Shown: positions 60,927 to 64,000 of the stretch, in pieces | Layout: each line of letters begins with the position of its first letter | How positions within the stretch are numbered: position 1 is the first letter of the stretch | From: Gleimia europaea ACS-120-V-Col10b | Lineage (GTDB): Bacteria > Actinomycetota > Actinomycetes > Actinomycetales > Actinomycetaceae | Assembly (NCBI RefSeq): GCF_000411155.1 | Contig: NZ_KE150266.1 | Location: 558,001-622,000 of the forward strand | Reading direction: 5' to 3' | Length of the DNA: 64,000 nucleotides | Made by a program: the position numbers and the translations under genes | The notes under the pieces: model-generated | What the model saw: only the letters and a program-made list of their open reading frames with translations | Database searches by the model: none | Told to the model about the DNA's origin: nothing

Positions 60927-62578
60927 TGCGCTTCCCTGCTTTCTTGCGCGTTGAGTTCCCCCATGATTTGCGCGTAATGGTTTTCAAAGAATGTTGATGC
61001 CGACTCTAGGCTACGAAGGTAGTCGAGGCGACTGCGCTGGTCTGCGGCGAGTCGGCGCACAAACTCGGTGTCTGCCGTGAGGCGTGGGAATAGCCGCTTC
61101 GCTGCTCTAAAGAACGCGATAGGTTCGCGCGGCAGTAGTGCTCCCTTAGCGATGACTGTCTGCTGTGACCCGACGTCTGTGGATACCACGAGCACGCCGG
61201 CCGCGTCCGCCTCGATTGTGGTTAGGGTGAGGCCCTCGTTTTCAGAAGTGATTACGAGGACGTCGATGTCAGCAAAAAAGTCTGTAACTGGGCCCCAGGG
61301 GCGGCGTTCAATGACGGATCCGAGGCGCATGCGCCGGATTTGTTGCGACACGATTTCTTCAAGTTCGCCATCTCCTTGCATGGTGAACTCAAATTGGCCC
61401 GGATAGCGTTTGTTCAGGTATGCGGCAAGCGCCACGAACAGCACCGGCCTCTTTTGCGGCGACAGGCGGCCGAGGAATCCGAGGCGAAGCGGCCGGTTTT
61501 GGGGCAACTCAACCGGTTGAGGTTGGGCCTGGTCTGAGGTGAACGACGTGAGCGGACGGTAGATGACCTTCGCCGCGTCAACGCCGCCTTCACGGTAGAG
61601 GCGCTGCAGTTGCGGGGAGATCACGTGGTGTAGGTCCACGTATGCTCGCGCACCGATGGAGGCTGATACGAAGCCGCCGCCGCGATGCTCAAAAATGTGC
61701 GTGCTGTCTTCAATGCGCACGCCCGGGTAGAGGGATTTCACCAGCGGGATCATGCTGTAGGCGAAGATCGAGTGGTGAATGTGGATGCGGCCCGGCCTAT
61801 GCGTAGCCATGATTTCGGTGACGAGGGCCGGCCAGCTTCGCCTTGGTACTACCTGGTCGATCAGGTAGATGAACTGCGACATTGAGGAGGCGAGGTTGAG
61901 CTGGCGTTGGGGTGCACACCGGTCGAAGGTGAAGATCAGGTTGAAACCAGCTGCTTTCGCGATGCGGGCCTGCTCCCACGCCCAAGCTTCTGCTCCCCCG
62001 GATTCTGCCCAGTGCATGGCGATCCACATGGTTTTAGAGTTGAGGTCGCCTCCAGCTTCTCCCACACGCATCATGGCGGGCAGAATCTGTGGCTTGCGTC
62101 CGCGCCCGTGCGTGTTGCGGTATTGACGATACACGTCCAGGGTGAGGGGCGCCGCGTGGTAGACCTTCGTGTAGGTTTTCGCAACCAGTGCGGCAGCCTT
62201 CGAAGTGTTGAGTTCCATCTTAAAGTTGGCGGGTTTGCCCACTAGCTCCGCGGTGGGAATCGCCATCATTACGCGTTCAAGAGGAATATCGTTTCGGCTT
62301 TGCGCGGTGATGACACCAACCTCAGCGCCATCCTCGTAAACATGTTCAAACGGTTTTTGCAGCTCCGCCGGGTTCGACATGGGTTCCACATTTCGACAGC
62401 TGAGAACAACCTCTAGCCGTTCGTGGAGCAAAAGCAGGGGGCGAAGTGCGCTTTCAATCCAGGCGTCATCGAGCCGGCCCAGAATGTTCTCCCCTTCGCG
62501 GCTAAGCATGACGGTGAACTTGTATGCGGGGAAAACATCGGCGAGCCGCGCTGCTAACTGCTCACTATTTTTGCTCAC
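60923..62578 (-). CDS. GT4-like glycosyltransferase with unknown N-terminal domain
   Basis: A 551-residue protein. The C-terminal part (about 355-545) is a GT-B glycosyltransferase domain with LRLGFLGRLSPQKRPVLFV and TSENEGLTLTTIEADAAG, the usual E-x7-E region. The N-terminal 170 residues match no family I know. GTG at 62578 is chosen since AAGGA precedes it by seven bases; the open frame to 62638 overlaps the ABC ATPase further than needed. It probably builds the exported polysaccharide. Confidence 0.82.
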   Translation of the reverse strand: MSKNSEQLAARLADVFPAYKFTVMLSREGENILGRLDDAWIESALRPLLLLHERLEVVLSCRNVEPMSNPAELQKPFEHVYEDGAEVGVITAQSRNDIPLERVMMAIPTAELVGKPANFKMELNTSKAAALVAKTYTKVYHAAPLTLDVYRQYRNTHGRGRKPQILPAMMRVGEAGGDLNSKTMWIAMHWAESGGAEAWAWEQARIAKAAGFNLIFTFDRCAPQRQLNLASSMSQFIYLIDQVVPRRSWPALVTEIMATHRPGRIHIHHSIFAYSMIPLVKSLYPGVRIEDSTHIFEHRGGGFVSASIGARAYVDLHHVISPQLQRLYREGGVDAAKVIYRPLTSFTSDQAQPQPVELPQNRPLRLGFLGRLSPQKRPVLFVALAAYLNKRYPGQFEFTMQGDGELEEIVSQQIRRMRLGSVIERRPWGPVTDFFADIDVLVITSENEGLTLTTIEADAAGVLVVSTDVGSQQTVIAKGALLPREPIAFFRAAKRLFPRLTADTEFVRRLAADQRSRLDYLRSLESASTFFENHYAQIMGELNAQESREAQ

Positions 62579-63326
62579 TGCGCATCCTTTCAATCGCTTC
62601 GTCCACGGTGCCATCGATAACGATCTTGCCTTTTTCAAGCAGTATGCCTCGGTCGCAAATGTCTGCGATCATGTCGAGGTCGTGGCTAACAATCACGAGG
62701 GTGGTGCCGGCGGCCTTCATTTCTTGCACGCGGGCCAGACATTTACGTTGGAACGGTTCGTCACCAACAGCGAGGATCTCGTCGACAAGGAAAATGTCTG
62801 GGTCGGTGTGCACGGCAACGGAGAAAGCCAGGCGCAAGAACATGCCGGAAGAGTAAAACTTCACTTCGGTGTCGATGAACTTTTCGATTTCCGAGAACGC
62901 CACGATCTCGTCGAATGCTTCTTCAACTTCCTGCTTGGACATGCCCAGGATCGCACCGTTCAGGTACACGTTTTCCCGCCCCGTCAGATCCGGGTGAAAG
63001 CCCGCGCCAACCTCGATCAGGCCCGCAGCCTTGCCGCGCACGCCCACGTATCCGGAGTCTTCGCGCAACACACCAGAAATCAACTTCAAACAGGTGGATT
63101 TTCCCGAACCGTTGTAGCCAAGTAGCGCAACCGTGTCGCCCTCGTTCACGGTAAAAGATACGTCGTCGAGGGCGCGGAAGCGTTCTGAAATTTCGGAACG
63201 CCGCCCCGTCATTGACCAGACGAGGGTTTCTTTGAGCGTGTGGGTGCGACGGATAATGAATTCTTTGCGAACGTTCTCGACCTTCACCACGGGACGCGGC
63301 GTGCGATTTTCGTTTTCCGTAGCCAT
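62565..63326 (-). CDS. Polysaccharide ABC exporter ATPase (Wzt/TagH-like)
   Basis: ATPase subunit that powers polysaccharide export with the adjacent permease. The 253-residue protein has Walker A GYNGSGKST at 70-78, the family-specific YSSGMFLRLAFSVAV signature and Walker B DIFLVDEILAVGD. It lacks the C-terminal carbohydrate-binding domain of some Wzt proteins. Start overlaps the permease stop (TAATG). Confidence 0.92.
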   Translation of the reverse strand: MATENENRTPRPVVKVENVRKEFIIRRTHTLKETLVWSMTGRRSEISERFRALDDVSFTVNEGDTVALLGYNGSGKSTCLKLISGVLREDSGYVGVRGKAAGLIEVGAGFHPDLTGRENVYLNGAILGMSKQEVEEAFDEIVAFSEIEKFIDTEVKFYSSGMFLRLAFSVAVHTDPDIFLVDEILAVGDEPFQRKCLARVQEMKAAGTTLVIVSHDLDMIADICDRGILLEKGKIVIDGTVDEAIERMRSEQK

Positions 63327-64000
63327 TAGAGCTCCTGCGCAAAACGCGGGTCGAGTTTTCTAAACACAAATTCGCCAAGCAGCAAGGTCACAACTGCGGA
63401 TACGCCCGCAATGGCGCCCCACATAAACATGTCGGGAGGCCGCGTGGCCACCTCTTGCAGGTTAGTTGGTTCCCAAAACACGATGTGGAACATTTCCACA
63501 ACTGGGGTCAGCGGGTTCAACTGGTACAGCTTCCACAGCCAGCCATCGCCGAGGAAGTTGTAGACCATCTCCCACTTGTACAGCACCGGCGATGCCCACG
63601 TGGTAATCATGAGGATCAGTTCCACAAAGTTCTCAGCGTCACGGTAGAACACGTTGAGGGCGCCCATCAGTAGCCCCACCCCCAGGCCGAAGATGGTGAG
63701 AACTAAGAACACGTAAATGAATAATCCCAGTTCCATGAGGCCGGGCCGCCACCCAAAGATGAGGGCTCCGCCCGCGAGGATTACCAGCTGCGGCACGAAG
63801 TGCACAAACGCAACCCACGTTGATGCAACTGGGAAAAGCTCGCGCGGCAAGTAGATTTTCTTAACTAGCGGGGTGTTCCAAACCACTGAACGAGTGTCGT
63901 TGTTGAAGATCTCAGCGAAATAGTTCATTGCAACAACGCCAGCGAACATGTAGATCACGTAGTTCTCAATAGCGCGATCCATGCCCATGAACTTGCCGAT
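63326..64000 (-). CDS. Polysaccharide ABC exporter permease (Wzm/TagG-like), partial
   Basis: Membrane part of the exporter with about five hydrophobic segments and the ABC-2 family pattern NTPLVKKIYLPRELFPVAS, GALNVFYRDAENFVELILM and LNPLTPVVEMFHI. The reading frame stays open to the right edge (an Ile-Gly-Lys-Phe run precedes the first in-window ATG at 63988), so the true N-terminus lies beyond the window. Stop TAA shares a base with the ATPase ATG. Confidence 0.9.
   Translation of the reverse strand: MGKFMGMDRAIENYVIYMFAGVVAMNYFAEIFNNDTRSVVWNTPLVKKIYLPRELFPVASTWVAFVHFVPQLVILAGGALIFGWRPGLMELGLFIYVFLVLTIFGLGVGLLMGALNVFYRDAENFVELILMITTWASPVLYKWEMVYNFLGDGWLWKLYQLNPLTPVVEMFHIVFWEPTNLQEVATRPPDMFMWGAIAGVSAVVTLLLGEFVFRKLDPRFAQEL

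Noticed and set aside
1-64000. CRISPR arrays, insertion sequences, prophage or integration sites
   Set aside because: No direct-repeat array, transposase, integrase or tRNA-linked duplication was seen; the tRNA-Arg gene has no adjacent repeat.

Overview
The window is one continuous stretch of chromosome from a moderately GC-rich actinobacterium. The evidence is an MtrAB-LpqB cell-envelope module, a WhiB regulator, a zinc anti-sigma/SigR-type sigma pair, the Kgd/OdhA-type 2-oxoglutarate enzyme with a built-in acyltransferase domain, the 24-residue actinobacterial ribosomal protein bL37, and several actinobacteria-only families (DUF3499, Rv3235, Rv3259-like, TIGR03089, DUF5719). Gene content (DmsABC, compact operons, no mycolic-acid genes seen) suggests a member of the Actinomycetaceae such as a Trueperella/Arcanobacterium-like organism; that placement is inference. 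I saw no phage, insertion sequence, CRISPR array or rRNA. Almost everything is intact housekeeping sequence.

Layout. (1) 1-5.4 kb, minus strand: lysA-hom-thrB, coupled by 1- and 4-nt overlaps, with argS upstream. (2) 5.5-10.5 kb, minus: rpiB with its own terminator, tRNA-Arg(CCG), a glycerophosphodiester phosphodiesterase, an M23 peptidase and two coupled CNNM/CBS membrane proteins. (3) 10.8-15.1 kb, plus: kgd with a strong terminator, then an SGNH-fold protein whose catalytic residues are substituted. (4) 15.1-29.5 kb: a molybdenum island with moaA-moaD, dmsABC (DMSO reductase), moaE with DUF6457, a TorD-type chaperone, an unusual Fe-S/zinc protein, moaC, mog, moeB, moeA, an HTH-TOBE regulator, modA and a fused modB-modC. 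It covers molybdate uptake, molybdopterin synthesis, apoenzyme maturation and the respiratory enzyme. The guanylyl transferase MobA needed for bis-MGD was not seen here. (5) 29.6-39.6 kb: bL37, rsrA-sigR (with a SigR-like promoter before sigR), a DoxX-family protein, aroA-rsgA, an amidotransferase, a HisN-type phosphatase and sbcD-sbcC. (6) 39.6-44.5 kb: a little-characterised actinobacterial cluster with a DUF6912-like protein, a CpaE/TadZ-like ATPase with an altered P-loop, a SAF-domain membrane protein, a small HTH protein, an unknown protein, a LysM membrane protein and an Rv3235-family protein. (7) 44.5-53.1 kb, minus: secA, hpf, comF, lpqB-mtrB-mtrA. (8) 53.1-64 kb: DUF3499, an Rv3259-like protein, DUF5719, a very large membrane glycosyltransferase, whiB, TIGR03089, and a polysaccharide export operon (ABC permease, ATPase, two glycosyltransferases) that runs off the right end.

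Whole-window points. Many genes start with GTG or TTG, and several start codons were moved from the longest ORF because a Shine-Dalgarno sequence, terminator or family N-terminus favoured an internal start. The most interesting items are the Fe-S/zinc-ribbon protein and DUF6457 inside the molybdenum island, a compact structured element between its two divergent operons, the HTH-TOBE regulator, and the CpaE/SAF cluster, which has an Arg in place of the P-loop Lys and no pilus genes nearby.
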